A DNA stretch of 64,000 nucleotides from positions 46,649,254 to 46,713,253 of the forward strand of contig CM030364.1 in NCBI GenBank assembly GCA_017893485.1, read 5' to 3'. Source of the DNA: Hemerocallis citrina (Eukaryota; Streptophyta; Magnoliopsida; Asparagales; Asphodelaceae). A program made the translations under genes and the position numbers. Under the pieces are notes generated by a model. The model searched no databases. It saw only the letters and a list, made by a program, of their open reading frames with translations, and was not told the origin of the DNA. Positions 36,001-48,105 of the stretch are shown here, one piece after another (the stretch's first letter is position 1; each line of letters opens with the position of its first letter).

Positions 36001-36913
36001 TTTTTTTTTTTTTTTTTTTGAGATAATAGTGACCTCAGTCACCGATTCCATTAATGATCAATTAACGAACCGACAAAATATTCAAATTACACCGACATCA
36101 TCCCTCCCAGCATAACCAGCCCGCTCCAAAATACATCAAACTAAAAAACAACAGAAAACGAAGAGAAATACATAAAACGAGGAACAAGCAACCCTCCTAC
36201 AAAAGACCCCTGTGCTGGAAGATCCCCAATACCCTTCCCGACCTCGAGGCTCTCCTCTCTCGGAGAAGAGACCGACCAGTCACCGCCCCTGAATCACTCG
36301 CCTCCATCGAATTTGATCTTCTTCCTTGCTGCTGTAGTACCTGCCCAGAAGTTAATAAGAGCACAGATATTATGCAATGACGATTTAAGAGAGCATCTAA
36401 AATTGCGAAAGCATATATCATTCCTATCCTTCCAAAGGGACCACAAAATAGCCCCGGTCGTGATGTCCCACAAAGCTCTAAGTTCTCTACAAATATTGCT
36501 AATTCTCCCTCTACCCCAAATGTCCTCTATACCCTTCGGGATAACGCACGTGTTAAAACCTATACCCATGACTTCCCAAGTCAGTTTTGCTTTGGGACAA
36601 GTGAAAAAAATATGGTTAGTGTCCTCCTCTTCCGAGTTACAATACATGCAATTGACGTCAATCGGGATGTTCCTCTTCCTAAGGTTAGTCTTGGATAAAA
36701 TAGCATCATGCAGCACCAACCACAGGAAAGCTTTCACCTTGAACGGGACGCTAGATTTCCAAATGGTAGGAGCCAAGGAATTCCTAGTCCCCCCATCGTT
36801 CAGCAGACCATACATCGTCGCAACCGAGAACTCGTTCACGTTTCCTCCTATCCACACTCTGTCATCTTCTACACCCTTGCTGCACATCTTACTGAATCCA
36901 CTTCTACTTTGGA
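36001..36913 (-). mobile_element. LINE B: short 5'-truncated LINE, TSD catctaagtt/catctagctt
   Basis: A poly(A) tail appears on the plus strand as a T run at 36001-36019. The flanks catctaagtt (35991-36000) and catctagctt (36914-36923) match at 8 of 10 positions. Only the last ~0.9 kb of the LINE is present. It inserted immediately upstream of the RGLG-like exons. Confidence 0.85.
36294..36890 (-). pseudogene. LINE B ORF2 C-terminal zinc-finger domain
   Basis: An open frame of 197 codons reads TIWKSSVPFKVKAFLWLVLH, then CMYCNSEEEDTNHIFFTCPK, the zf-RVT signature of plant LINE ORF2 proteins, followed by WSLWKDRNDICF of the C-terminal RNase H-like remnant. The frame is intact over this stretch but lacks the endonuclease and RT domains because of 5' truncation. 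Confidence 0.9.
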
Positions 36914-36955
36914 CATCTAGCTTATGACTTGTTAGTTATTGCAATTGCATGGCAG

Positions 36956-37745
36956 GTGACTGATGCTCTTGCAAATGCTGGTCTTGAATCTTCAAATCTG
37001 ATAGTTGGAATTGATTTTATGAAGAGCAATGAGTGGACAGGTTTACTTTCACAAACTCAGTTATCCTTCCATTTTCATTTCAGTTGATGTTTTGCTGGTT
37101 CTTTATGTTCTACTGGGATACCCAGATAATTAAGTCAAAATGTACAGAACTCATTTGCCCTGATATAAGTGTTATCTTGAAAATCCAGTGTGATAAGTAT
37201 CCAGAATATATATCATGTCTAACTAAGATTTACTATTTAAAGTACACGTTTAGAGCATATGCCCCAACAACTAACTCCTAGCAACTATCTATAGTTTCCA
37301 TTATTATTCCCCTACCTCTGATGCCACTCTTTCTCTTTCACGTTAACTTATATCTCTTACCCCTGATGACAATGTGAACACGATGTACATAACCAAGATA
37401 TTTTTGCATCAGGGTTGTACACGATAAGTCAGTAGGATTTTGACCAAGACATGGGTTTGAGATACTCAAACCAGTATACATGTCTGACATGCTTGGAAGA
37501 CCTATTTTGATGTTATAGTACATAGACCATCCATTGATATAGGACTTAGGGGTTATAATGTGCTATGATGTCTGACATGCTAAAATTGTCATGTTAATTT
37601 TTAGGTAGAGTTTCTTTTGGCAGCCGGTCGTTGCATGACTTGGGAGTTAAACAAAACCCATATGAGCAGGCTATATCAATCATTGGGAGAACACTCTCTA
37701 CTTTGGACGAGGATAACCTTATTCCTTGCTATGGATTTGGAGATG
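36956..37745 (+). pseudogene. RGLG-type RING E3 ubiquitin ligase, two-exon fragment of the copine/vWA domain
   Basis: RGLG proteins are membrane-associated RING E3 ligases with a copine-type vWA domain. Exon A (36956-37040) reads VTDALANAGLESSNLIVGID and FMKSNEWTG. After a 564-bp intron bounded by GT and AG, exon B (37605-37745) reads SRSLHDLGVKQNPYEQAISI, IGRTL and DEDNLIPCYGFGD, ending at GT in the expected phase. The MIDAS-like DFTKSN is DFMKSN here. The expected next exon, the earlier exons and the RING domain are not found. A LINE lies just upstream and a MITE and LINE tails downstream. It is either a gene relic or a duplicated fragment. Confidence 0.85.
37041..37604 (+). other. Intron of the RGLG-like fragment
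   Basis: This is AT-rich sequence between GT at 37041 and AG at 37604. I recognise no transposon inside it. Confidence 0.7.
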
Positions 37746-37892
37746 GTATGTTTTATAAACATTTGCCTTGTTTCTGTAAGTTCAGTTCAATCTTGGAGGT
37801 TAGCACAAAAGGTGACTTCATTGTTTTGAGTTTAAAAACATAGGTTCCCTGAGAACATAGGTTTTTTAAAATGTCGTAATCCACAGTATTTC

Positions 37893-38072
37893 ATTGTTTG
37901 CCAAACAAGACTAGGGAATGGAAATAAAAAAAATTTAATTCCATTCCACCAGTTGCCAAACACACACAACTTATAAAGTTAATCCATCCCTTTCCCTTTC
38001 TTTCCATTCCTCTCCATTCATTTTTATTCCATTCATTTCCAATCCCCAACTTAAATGTTTCCAAACAGACTC
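37893..38072. mobile_element. Possible MITE (~180 bp)
   Basis: The left end TGTTTGCCAAACAAGAC...GGGAATGGAAAT and the reverse complement of the right end (GTCTGTTTGGAAACATTT...GGGGATTGGAAAT) are similar, forming an imperfect inverted repeat. No clear target-site duplication was seen. It follows the last RGLG-like exon. Confidence 0.45.
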
Positions 38073-38213
38073 TATGTTACTGACTATTGACGGAAACGAT
38101 AGGAAACATTACCAATCTCCTTGTAAATTTGCAAATGATCATTTGTAAATTAATTTTTCGTTTAGTTTAAGTTATTTTCAGTTTACGTTTTTCTATGTTA
38201 CTGACCACTGACG

Positions 38214-39297
38214 GAAATGATAGGAAACATTAGCAATCTCCTTGCAAATTTGCAACTGATCATTTGTAAATATAACTCGCTATGTAATCAAACTCTATCC
38301 CTTCCGCTACGAAGCTCGTGTGCATAATCTATTTCATACATAGCTCTGAGCTTTTTTTTATGTAACGCACACTGTTTGTACATCGTAGCTTAATTTTTTA
38401 TTTTTTTTTGATGCAAACGGATAGAGTCTCGCGACTCCAGCCACACCGAAAATATATATATATGAAAAGTGCATAATCTATTTCATACATAGCTCTGAGC
38501 TTTTTTTATGTAACGCACACTGTTTGTACATCGTAGCTTAATTTTTTTTTTTTTGATGCAAACGGATAGAGTCTCGCGACTCCAACCACACCGAAAATAT
38601 ATATATATGAAAAAAGTTTACAGGCAGTACACTGTTTTACAGTAAAACTAACAAAAAGAGTACAATAACAAGCGAGTATAATTCTAAAGAATGCACAATA
38701 AAGAAAAGAGCCAGTTACATAAACGGGACGATGCTGGCTGACAAAACCGAAAACAAAATGATAGGAAACATTAGCAATCTCCTTGTAAATTTGCAAATGA
38801 TCATTTGTAAATATAACTCGCTATGTAATCAAACTCTATCCCTTCCGCTACGAAACTCGTGTGCATAATCTATTTCATACATAGCTCTGAGCTTTTTTTT
38901 ATGTAACGCACACTGTTTGTACATCGTAGCTTAATATTTTTTTTTTTGATGCAAACAGATAGAGTCTCGCGACTCCAGCCACACCGAAAATATATATATA
39001 TATATGAAAAGTGCATAATCTATTTCATACATAGCTCTAAGCTTTTTTTTATGTAACGCACACTGTTTGTTTATCGTAGCTTAATTTTTTTTTTTGATGC
39101 AAACGGATAGAGTCTCGCGACTCTAGCCACACCGAAAATATATATATATGAAAAAAGTTTACAGACAGTACACTGTTTTACAAGAAGTAAAACTAACAAA
39201 AAGAGTACAATAACAAGCGAGTATAATTCTAAAGAATGCACAATAAAGAAAAGAGCCGGTTACATAAACGGGACGATGCTGGCTGACAAAACCGAAA
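38214..39297. repeat. Tandem duplication, ~542-bp unit, two copies, including a LINE 3' end
   Basis: The block starting 'aaatgataggaaacattagc' at 38214 restarts at 38756. Each copy carries target sequence ('gtgcataatctatttcatac' through 'atcgtagcttaa'), a T run, and the LINE 3' terminus 'gatgcaaacggatagagtct', 'cgcgactc'. The second copy continues into full-length LINE C and the first stops after about 215 bp of it. Inside each copy a ~148-bp target-plus-LINE-tail unit is itself duplicated. The duplications therefore came after the LINE insertion. Confidence 0.8.
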
Positions 39298-40060
39298 ACA
39301 TCCGAGGAAGCAGGTGAAGCTGAGAGCAAGCTCAAAAGGGAAGACAGCAATCGACGCTCGGACCTGATACGACACCCAACTGATATGGAGACCATATGTG
39401 CATTAAAAAGAGGGGCAACATAACATCTGCGAAGCCTCACCGCCCTGGTTCGATCCCTACACAAGGAGATGCAGAAGAAAAACAGAAGCAAAGGGGAGTA
39501 ATACCAGCAAATACCCACACAACAGAGTCAAAATCAACCAGGCAAATAAGCTGCGCAGACACAGCCACAGAACGACTGAAAAGCAGCTTAAAAGCAAGAG
39601 AGCCAATACAACACAATGGAGATCAGAGATGCTCCAAAAGATACCCTCAGCCGTAACCAGAACAAAAATCCATACAAGCTAAAGAAGATCAGCAGCGTAA
39701 AGAGAGTAGAACACTAATTACAAACAAAAACAGATCTGAAGATAACCATATCAAACGCATCACAGACAAGGCCCCAAAGCGCCTCTCAAGCAGAAGAACA
39801 AAACAATAAGTTAATACACCACATAGAGATCAGAGAAGTATCAAAAGAACCCATCTGCCAACATCATCATAACATATAGACACACAAAAAGAGAATAAAA
39901 GAGAGGGAAGAAGATGATAAGCTACCAACTAAGCCAAAACCCAGAGCATCCAAAAGTTGGTGTATCTGAAACACCAAAGCAAAAGACAAAGAAGCCAGCA
40001 GCTCCCCTTGGGGGAGATCAGACCTGCGAGAAAAAGAGGGAGAAGAAAAGAAAAGGTAAG
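39100..40060 (-). other. LINE C 3' untranslated region
   Basis: This lies between the ORF2 stop (about 40064) and the poly(A) tail. On the plus strand it is purine-rich (AGAAGAG-type). The open frames in it are not conserved. Confidence 0.6.
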
Positions 40061-40063
40061 CAC

Positions 40064-43000
40064 TTAAGAAATATAAAACTGGGGTAATAAAGCTTGAAGG
40101 TTGCAAAGACAACGAACAAAGTCATTTAATCTTTGATAAGCAAGAGAAGCTCTGTCTTTGGAGTTCGGGCCCGAGGCCCAGAGCTTAAACAGAAATAAAA
40201 AATCATCAATCAAAGCCACAGTAGAAAAGCAGCGATACTGGAACAACCTCTTGTTCCTTTCCTTCCAAATGATCCAAATGATGATTTGAACCGACAAGAT
40301 CCACGCACGTCGAAACAAGGCGTTCGACGGCTTTGAGGACCAACAAGAAGTTAAAGTAGGAGGGATCGACCTAGTTTCCCATGCAAGAGTGTAGATCTTC
40401 CACAAAGGGAGAATGACGGGGCACTGAACAAAAAGATGATTAACATCTTCCGAGTGCTGAACGCAAAGCGACAAAGCTGCCCCCAAGCTAAATTCCTTCT
40501 GTTAAGAACTTCAACGGTGAGTAATTTGTTATAATACGCCAGCCACGAAGTGATCTTCACCTTAAGGGGAGCGGCAGAGCCCCAGAAAAAATTAGCTACC
40601 GGCGATTGAACGCCCCTAGAGTTAAGAAAACAATAAAAAGATTTAACTGAAAAAGAACCGGTTAAAGACCAGCGCCAAGCAATACCCTCAATAGTCCTCC
40701 ACTCGGAGTTATTGAGGTGAGCGATGAGATCATTAAAATCATCTGAGAGAGAGGGGGGGAGGTCAATCGCGAAGGGTATGATCCAATGTCGATTATCGTC
40801 TATCAAAGTGAACGACTCTGCAACGTATGCAGACGGATCAGCAGCCAGCCGAAATAAAGAAGGATACGCAGAGGAGAGTTTGATGTTACCAATCCATAGA
40901 TCCGTCCAAAATTTAGCTTTAGACCCGTCAGCGCAGGTGCGAGAGATACCACAATGAAAAGCGGCTGATGCCTTCCAGACACCTTTCTAGAAAGGGGAAG
41001 CGAGACGATTAACTGCCGAGGGGAACTCCCACCAAAAACAGGAAAGGGACCGATAACCCTTGATGCACCGAATCCAAGGTAAGTGATCGAAATTATGAAG
41101 TCGCCACAACCATTTACCTAAGAGGGCGATGTTATGGTTTCTGAGATCCAAAACATCAAGTCCTCCTTCCGCTCTGGAAGTGCAAATCATTTTCCAATGG
41201 CAAAGGTGGGAGCCCGGTTTAAAAGAGGAAGACCCAGTCCAGAAAAAGTTACTTCTGATTTGATCTATCCTCTTGATCACCCAGGAGGGGATACAGTAGA
41301 AAGACATCAAATAAAGAGGCATGACAGAAAGCACCGAATTTATAAGGATCAATCTGCCACCTCGGGATAGAATTTTACCAGACCAAATATTGAGCCTGAC
41401 TTCCACTTTATCAATAAGCGGAAACCAGTCAGATCTATGCAACTTGCCCCATCGAAGGGGAATGCCTAAGTAAGAGATCGGAAAGGAAGCAATGGGACAA
41501 TTAAAGAAATTGGAAACCTCAACCTGGCGGTTGGACGCTCCTCCCAGCCAGAGGACCGGAAATTGATAGATAATCCCGAGGTCAATTCGAAACAGTAAAG
41601 GAGTAGTTTAAGATTATGAAGGGAAAGGGCATTTGGTTTAGTGAAAATAATAGTGTCATCTGCGTATTGCAGATTAAGCACCCCCTCGAAGTGGGGAGAA
41701 TGGCCGAGACCCTCAATCATTTGCGAGTTCCAAGCATGCCTAAGGAGCTTGCTAAAAACGTCGGCTACGAGGGAAAAGAGAAGAGAGGAGAGGAGGTATC
41801 CTCGACGAAGGCCACATTTAATTTTGAACTTGTGACCTTCCGAACCGTTGATAAAGATCGAAGAGGTACCTGAGTACAAGCTGGATTTAATCCACGCAAT
41901 CCATTTGGGACCAAACCCACGGTAAATAAGGATGTCAAGAAGAAAGTCTCAATTAACGTTATCGTACGCTTTTTGAAAGTCAAGTTTGAGAAGAATGCCT
42001 TCAGAATAAGATCTATGACAATGTGAGATGATCTCCTGAGCCGAAGCGACACTATCAAGAAGAAAACGATCCTTGATGAATCCCGATTGGGCTGAATCGA
42101 TCAAAGGAGAGATGATCGCACTCAGTCTAGCAGAAAGGACTTTCATTATGATTTTGAAAGAGGTATTGATCAAGCTGATAGGCCTGAAATTGGTCAATAA
42201 GTGCGCTCCCGCTAGCTTGGGGATAAGCACAATGTGCGCATAATTGATGCGGTCAAAAGAAAAGCAACCCTGGTGAAGGTCTTGAAACATTTTGAGAAGA
42301 TCTTCCTTAAGCCAATCCCAAAATTTTTGAAAAAAGAAGGCAGGGAAACCGTCGGGCACCGGTGCCGAATCGCTTTTTAAAGCAAAAACAGCCGATTTAA
42401 TTTCTTCCAAAGAGAAAGGGGCCTCGAGCGAAGAAAGATCGTGAGATTGGTTACCGTAAAGTTGGAACCAATCGAGCTCAATTGAGCGATGTTTCGGCGA
42501 TCCAATAAGGTTTTTATAAAAAGAAAGGAATTCCCGGTGGATATCCCCATCGCAGGTTAGATCCACCCCTTGAACGGAGATAGAGGATATATGATTGCAA
42601 CGTTGCCTATGGGAAGCAAAGTTGTGAAAGAAAGCAGTATTGGCATCTCCCTCTTTCATCCAATTAACCCGAGCTCTTTGAGCCCATTTGATATGGTCTT
42701 GATGGAGGATCTTGGCATAATCTTGCTTGCAAGATCGACGTTCCGATCGAAAGGATTCCGGTAAGGGACCCAGCTCTTCCATCTTATCGATGGACTCGAT
42801 GGATTGAAGAAGGAAGTTTTTGAGGAAGTTAGTGTTGCATTGTCTCTCGGAGCACCAGATTTTGCAACCATGCCGGATAGCATGGAGTTTAAGAAGGATG
42901 TTACTCAGCCCGGATGAACCGGTGACTGAAGCAAGACATTCCACCACTAGACTGACGAAAAGCTGGTCTTGTAACTAGAGCTTTTCAAAACGAAATTTGT

Positions 43001-43690
43001 GTTGATGATTGAAGTGAAAGTCGGAGTAGAGAGCGATCGGGACGTGATCAGAAGAGGGATTGGGGAGAGTCTGGGAGAAAGATCGTTGGAAACTGGAAAC
43101 CCAGGTTTGTGAGACCAGGAAACGGTCAAAGTTGGCAAAAGTCGGGGGATTACGTTGGTTGGACCAGGTGAATGACCTACCAGATATAGGTAATTCGGTC
43201 AATTGCAAATCACGGATGCAGTCATTAAAGATGCAAGATTGGGAATTAGAGAGGATCGGGTTCGACCTTTCGGAAACAAAACGAGTGACGTTGAAATCAC
43301 CGCAAAAGACGCAGAGATCGCTGGAGAAACTATGTAACGAAAGAAATTCGTTCCAGAATGAGGGCCTCCTCTCAGAAGAGGAGGGTCCATACACCGATAT
43401 CACGGTGAGGGGACAATTGAAGGTCGTCCATTGAAGTTGGACGATAAGAAAGAAGTTAAGACGTTGCACCGCGATAAGCGAGAAGCTCGTTTCTTTGAAA
43501 CCAAAAAGGATCCCTCCCCTCGAGCCTATATCGTCAAGTGAGATCCACTTGGAGATCGTGGATCCACCTAAGGCTCTCAAGGTTGAAAGGGAGGGCGACT
43601 CCAATTTGGATTCTTGGATGGAGATAAGGTCGCAACGAGAAGAAGAAATTAAATCAAAAATCGCCCGTTGCTTAGACGGACAATTTAGAC
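40064..43690 (-). pseudogene. LINE C ORF2 (endonuclease / reverse transcriptase), frameshifted
   Basis: The endonuclease reads SIQESKLESPSLSTL, CVFCGDFNVTRF, GRSFTWSNQRNPP and SDHVPIAL (43604-42975). The largest RT piece (41949-42947, 332 codons) contains EGDANTAFFH, FRPISLINTSFKII and LLKLDFQKAYDNVN. A stop and shift follow. The catalytic YADD is in NLQYADDTIIF at about 41670. The thumb SRGGRLILINSVLSVMPLYL is at 41370-41300. The zf-RVT (HSEDVNHLFVQCP) and IWKERNKRLF are at 40450-40230. Five or so frame breaks make it inactive. Apart from them it is nearly full length. Confidence 0.92.
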
Positions 43691-43699
43691 CATGGATGT

Positions 43700-45040
43700 T
43701 CCAAGATACACTAATTGAGAATGAAGGTACTCCAGGACTCTAAGACGTTCCCGCCACCTAAGGGAAAGAAGGCGAGGGGAGTCAGAAGGATCGATCAGAA
43801 ATCCCAAGTCATGCACAACGGCAGCAAGTTCGCTATTAGAGAGCGAATCAAAAATGGGGCAGTAAATAGAACCCAACTGGTTATGGGGAATCAGGGGTAA
43901 GTGGGACGACGGTGGAGACTGCTTGGAGCTTTTGGCTGGGCTAAATCTATCAGAAGAGCTAGGCGCATCGGAGGCCAGGATTTTTTTAGCCTTAAGACGC
44001 GCACTAGACCTGATAAATCGATGAGGCACCCGTAAGGGTTGCTCGATCCCAGAGTTGGGGCACCCTTCCTCCTGACAGGGAGAGGAAGGTGAAGGCAAGG
44101 CGCCCGAGGGGATAGAAGTATTAGAGTCGAAAAGAGACTTAAAAGGCCCAGTGGGATCAGCGGAGGGGCGACCAGAAGAGTTGATGAGAGTAGGGGGAGA
44201 GGCATCCAAAATACCCTGGGCCTTCATCGCAAGCGATGGAGAAATCCAACCGCTGAACGAAGACCCGAAAGGGTTAACCCTAATACAGGGTAAAGTATGG
44301 ATCGGACCAGTAAATGCATGACACAGGAATCCCGAATGAAAGAGCTTAAAGAAAACTTCCGCAACTAAGTAAAACACAAAAGGGGAAAACTTAGAGACAG
44401 AGAAAGAGAATACCTTTTTGGCCTGGCACCCACGAGAAAGCTCCGCTTCCTCTTCTAACAGAACGGGATCCTGGTCCAACCAAACAGCATCTTTGTGGGA
44501 TGACGACGGCTTGAGTTTGGAGGGAGAGAAAGCTGGATCAGACTTCCTCGGAGTGGGGAAATGCGCAATCGGTTGGAATTGCTCCCAGTCCGACGCAAAT
44601 TTTGGGTTGACTTCCCAAGCAGGCCATTGAGATGAAGGCTCCTTACTCTTAGCAGAAGGGGGGATGCCTCCACCGCGATAGAGGAGGAATGCAGTTCTGG
44701 CAGCGGGGCCTTAGGGGGAAGAGGAGGGGCAGCCGCAGGAGGCAGGGAAGCCAGCGCTGGAGCTGAAGATGCTCCCTTCGCAGCTTGAATCTTCGGGTTG
44801 ATCCAGACTAGGTTGGGGGCCTTAGATGGCGAAATCATCGGCATGGAGGGAGAGGCTGCAGGCCTGTGGTGGAAAGAAAACTTCCTGTGGGCAGCACTCA
44901 AACTACCCACTTTCACCGCAGAACACTTGGCCTTAGAAGAAGAAGCACCACCGGGGTGAAAAGTGGAAGAAAGGTCAAAGCCAAAGGCCGGCGCAGTAGA
45001 CCCGGGGCGGGGAAGAGGAGGGAACTCACTAGCATTGATA
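43700..45040 (-). pseudogene. LINE C ORF1, C-terminal part, frameshifted
   Basis: Two overlapping open frames (45066-44455 and 44479-43685) are Pro/Ser/Ala-rich, reading ASEFPPLPRPGSTAPAFGFD and, later, RLKAKKILASDAPSS and LSNSELAAVVHDLGF. The second frame ends just before the endonuclease. Low-complexity, proline-rich C-terminal regions are usual in plant LINE ORF1 proteins. No DUF4283 or zinc-knuckle segment remains, consistent with 5' truncation. The first few codons of the upstream frame lie in target DNA. Confidence 0.6.
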
Positions 45041-45059
45041 GGGTCGTGGCTTAATTTAA

Positions 45060-45935
45060 ATAGCATACGTTACAAACATACCCTTTTATAAACACAAATG
45101 ACAAAATCCTTCAGTTTTTTTTCTTTTCCATCATTTTTTTCTTGATACTAAGATACTCAATCATTGTGAGGACTCTAATTTCTTCAAGTACTGACGAAAA
45201 CTCCTGTGTGTGGCGACTATGGCTTCATACCGGTGAATTTCTTAGTATTTCTTTCATTTGTTTACTTTTGTTTTATTCCGGCTACTAACTCAACTATTAA
45301 AGTTTTTCTTATTCTCTTTCTCCTTTTCTAATTCTTCATATCTTCTCCTTGTAGTCGATCTTTCGTGATTTCAATATCTTTAGTTTTTTATTCCCAAAGT
45401 TTGAATTAGGAGTATTAGATTAGAGTCAGAAAGCTAATCTATTTCACATTTATATGTGTTCTTAGGTCAAGTCTAGGTTCTTGAACATTGAAATCTAATT
45501 TTGGTGAATATTTAGCATTTTTTAGCCTTAAAAAAAAAATTTTTTGGAAATTATTTAATATTTAGAATATTTTGGATAATTAGTTTTAACTTTTAAACTA
45601 AAAAAAAAAAATTTCACTGCTTGTGCTATGGGTTACATTATTTGTACTTTTTGCACTATTAGTGGTTTGAGAGATACACTTGTGCTATCACTATTTTCAA
45701 TATTGGTAATAATAATAATTGATTTTAGCACTAAGTAGATGAGCAAACAATTAAATACAAAGCTGACATAATGACATTATATTCATATTTGTTTTCTTCT
45801 TACAAATACCAGACCCAATATAAAATTACTAGTAATTTACACGTGCGATGTACGTTTTAATAATTTTAAAAAATAAAAATAAAAGCTTTGACGTAGGGAG
45901 GATTTGAACTGGAAACTTCCTTTATATTAATTATG
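45060..45935. other. AT-rich intergenic DNA
   Basis: I recognise no gene. Near 45826 the motif 'actagtaatttacacgtgcg' resembles one edge of the 6.6-kb block (15368, 'actagttgaaatttaccgtg'), but no second end was found. Confidence 0.4.
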
Positions 45936-45943
45936 TACGTGTG

Positions 45944-46142
45944 CAGGGCCGGCCCTATCCTAGAGGCGGGTAACGTGGCCGTCTTAGGCCCCCGGAAATT
46001 TTGTGAATTTAGGGGCCCCAAATTTGAACTTCCCTTGTAAATATAGGTATGTATTTTGCACGTAAATATATATATATATGTTATTAGGGACCCCTATGTC
46101 GGAAGTTCGCCTAGGCCTCCCGAGAACTCAGGGCCGGCCCTG
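45944..46142. mobile_element. hAT-type MITE (199 bp), perfect 8-bp TSD
   Basis: The terminal inverted repeats are CAGGGCCGGCCCT on each side. The target-site duplication tacgtgtg is perfect (45936-45943 and 46143-46150). An 8-bp TSD with CAGGGCCGG-type ends is diagnostic of plant hAT elements. It has no coding sequence. Confidence 0.95.
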
Positions 46143-46150
46143 TACGTGTG

Positions 46151-46900
46151 TTGCACATATTGGTAGAATGACAAAATGACCTTCTCCCATTATGATATTA
46201 GAGATTAGAGATTAGAGACAATTATTACCAGCACAAGTATGTAAATAACTACATATAAAATGGGTTCGAATTTGGGCCGCAAATGGTATAAGTTAGAGAT
46301 TTATAAAAGAATACTAATGGTTAATTTTAAAAATGAGTAACTTTTTTAATTTTTTCTACTTATTACTGAAAACTGTTTATCTTTAAAGTTCGGCTGAATA
46401 TGAAGGGAAAAAAAAAACCTGAACTATATCATTTATGTAGAAAACCCAATTAACCTTTTTTTACATAGAAAATCTACCTGAAGTATGTTTTCAAAAAAAA
46501 AAAAAAAATCCTGAAGTATATTTTCAAAAAATTACATCTAACTTTCTACTTGTATTAGATAACCTTATTCATCTTTGTAAATTAATTCAAAAAATATCAT
46601 GCGTCTTTCTCATTATTATCAAAAAATTTCACTCAACTTTAGCAGAAAGCTCACACAATCGGAATGAATTTTTTGCAACCATACTTGAGTGTGCTTTTCT
46701 GTACGCAAAAAATTCTGCATAAAGAAAATAGTTCAAGTATTCAAATTTAGCCTTAAAGTTATACTAACGATTGAAGGTACTGGGACAAACATATAGTGTT
46801 AAATATAATATAATTTCTCTCTCAAAACTAGTTAAAATTATGCGAGATACACGTGTGTTTATGGATGTTCACAAAACACACTTAATTTATTGCATCATAC
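46151..46900. other. AT-rich intergenic DNA
   Basis: I see no gene or element. Poly-A runs occur near 46410 and 46495. Confidence 0.45.
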
Positions 46901-46903
46901 TTA

Positions 46904-48105
46904 GGGACTGTTCTTTTTTTTGCCTCTTATAAGAGGTGACCTCTTATAAGAGGTGACCTCTTATAAGAGATTTATAATAAGAGCCTCTTATAAGAGCCTC
47001 TTTTTGAGGTGTTCTTTTATCTAAAAATAACCTCTTATAAGTACCTCTTATAAGAGTTTTTTGTTCTTTTTTCACCTCTTACAAGAGCCTTTTTTCTACT
47101 TTTAGACATTTTTGCCCTTACTATATAATTTCTCTATCTATATAACCCGATGAAATGTTATCTTTTTAACAGGCATGGCAGGAATGTCAATTTTTCTTGT
47201 TAGGCATGGCAGGGATGAAATGTTGTTTAAATGATAAACTTTTGATTTGGTGATATCATCAGTTTTGATTCTTCTTGTTAAAACTTGATTAAAAGATTTG
47301 ATTTAAATATTTGTGCCATGTATCCATCAAGTGTATCTTTTCCTCTGTGTATGCCACATTTGCATTGGCACTAGTCACCGTCTCCATTTGAACTGATGTT
47401 AGGATGGCTGTTTAATAATGCTTCTAACCATCCACTTCCGGACCTTATGATGGCTGTTTAATATATATTGTTCTTCATGTATATACTTTTGCTAATTCTT
47501 TGATACCCAAAAACAGTTTCAGAAAAGAAAAAAAAACGAATTTTACTGATACAAACTAATCTTAACCGGTTAATACTTTATAGCACAGAGAGACCATTTG
47601 TTTAGCAGTTGAGTTTCATATTATGTATAAATCCAGATTCCGAATACATGTCAACTTCAATAGTATAATACTCTATACATGTTTATGATAAAAGAAGTAG
47701 AATATAGATGAATTATAACAACATAATAAATAATTTTCTGAAAAATGTAAAAATGAACGCTAACATGGCTTATTCACAGAGGTCATCTTCTTAATGGAGA
47801 GATCTTTGCTCTGGGTGAAAGAAGAGCTAATACCTCAGCCATCATTTAATGACACAAAGAAGAAACAAATTAAATACACTGTGAAATGAACAATAAATTA
47901 ATTTAGGGGTAGTGTAGTCATTTTAAGTTATAGAAGACTTTTAAGATTTTAAAAGAGGCTAGTAGAAGCCATTTAGGTTTAGAAGCAATTTTGGGAGAAA
48001 TCTCTTATAAGAGGTAAAAAAAGAACACCCAAAAAACTCTTGTAAGAGGGGGACCACCTCTTACAAGAGGTAAATCACTTATAAGAGGAAAAAAAGAACA
48101 CTACC
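46904..48105. mobile_element. Tourist-like non-autonomous element (1.2 kb) packed with CCTCTTATAAGAGG palindromes
   Basis: The left end is GGGACTGTTCTTTTTTTTGC, and the right end reverse complement is GGTAGTGTTCTTTTTTTCC. The flanking TSD is tta at 46901-46903 and 48106-48108, as in PIF/Harbinger elements. The first ~170 bp and the last ~110 bp carry many copies of CCTCTTATAAGAGG and variants. The middle (47100-47960) is AT-rich with no reading frame. The dense palindromes may be transposase-binding subterminal repeats (inference). Confidence 0.75.

Larger units (their letters stand above)
39088..45043 (-). mobile_element. LINE C: nearly complete L1-type LINE, 14-bp TSD
   Basis: It is flanked by tcgtagcttaattt (39074-39087) and tcgtggcttaattt (45044-45057), matching at 13 of 14 positions. 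A T run (the minus-strand poly(A) tail) follows the left copy. The order on the minus strand is partial ORF1, endonuclease, RT with YADD, zf-RVT, then a ~0.9-kb 3' UTR. It lacks the N-terminal part of ORF1, so it is slightly 5'-truncated, and it carries frameshifts. Confidence 0.92.

Noticed and set aside
42570..43900. Plus-strand open frames of 60-124 codons
   Set aside because: They are shadows of the LINE C ORF2 and ORF1 on the opposite strand, which carry clear domain motifs.
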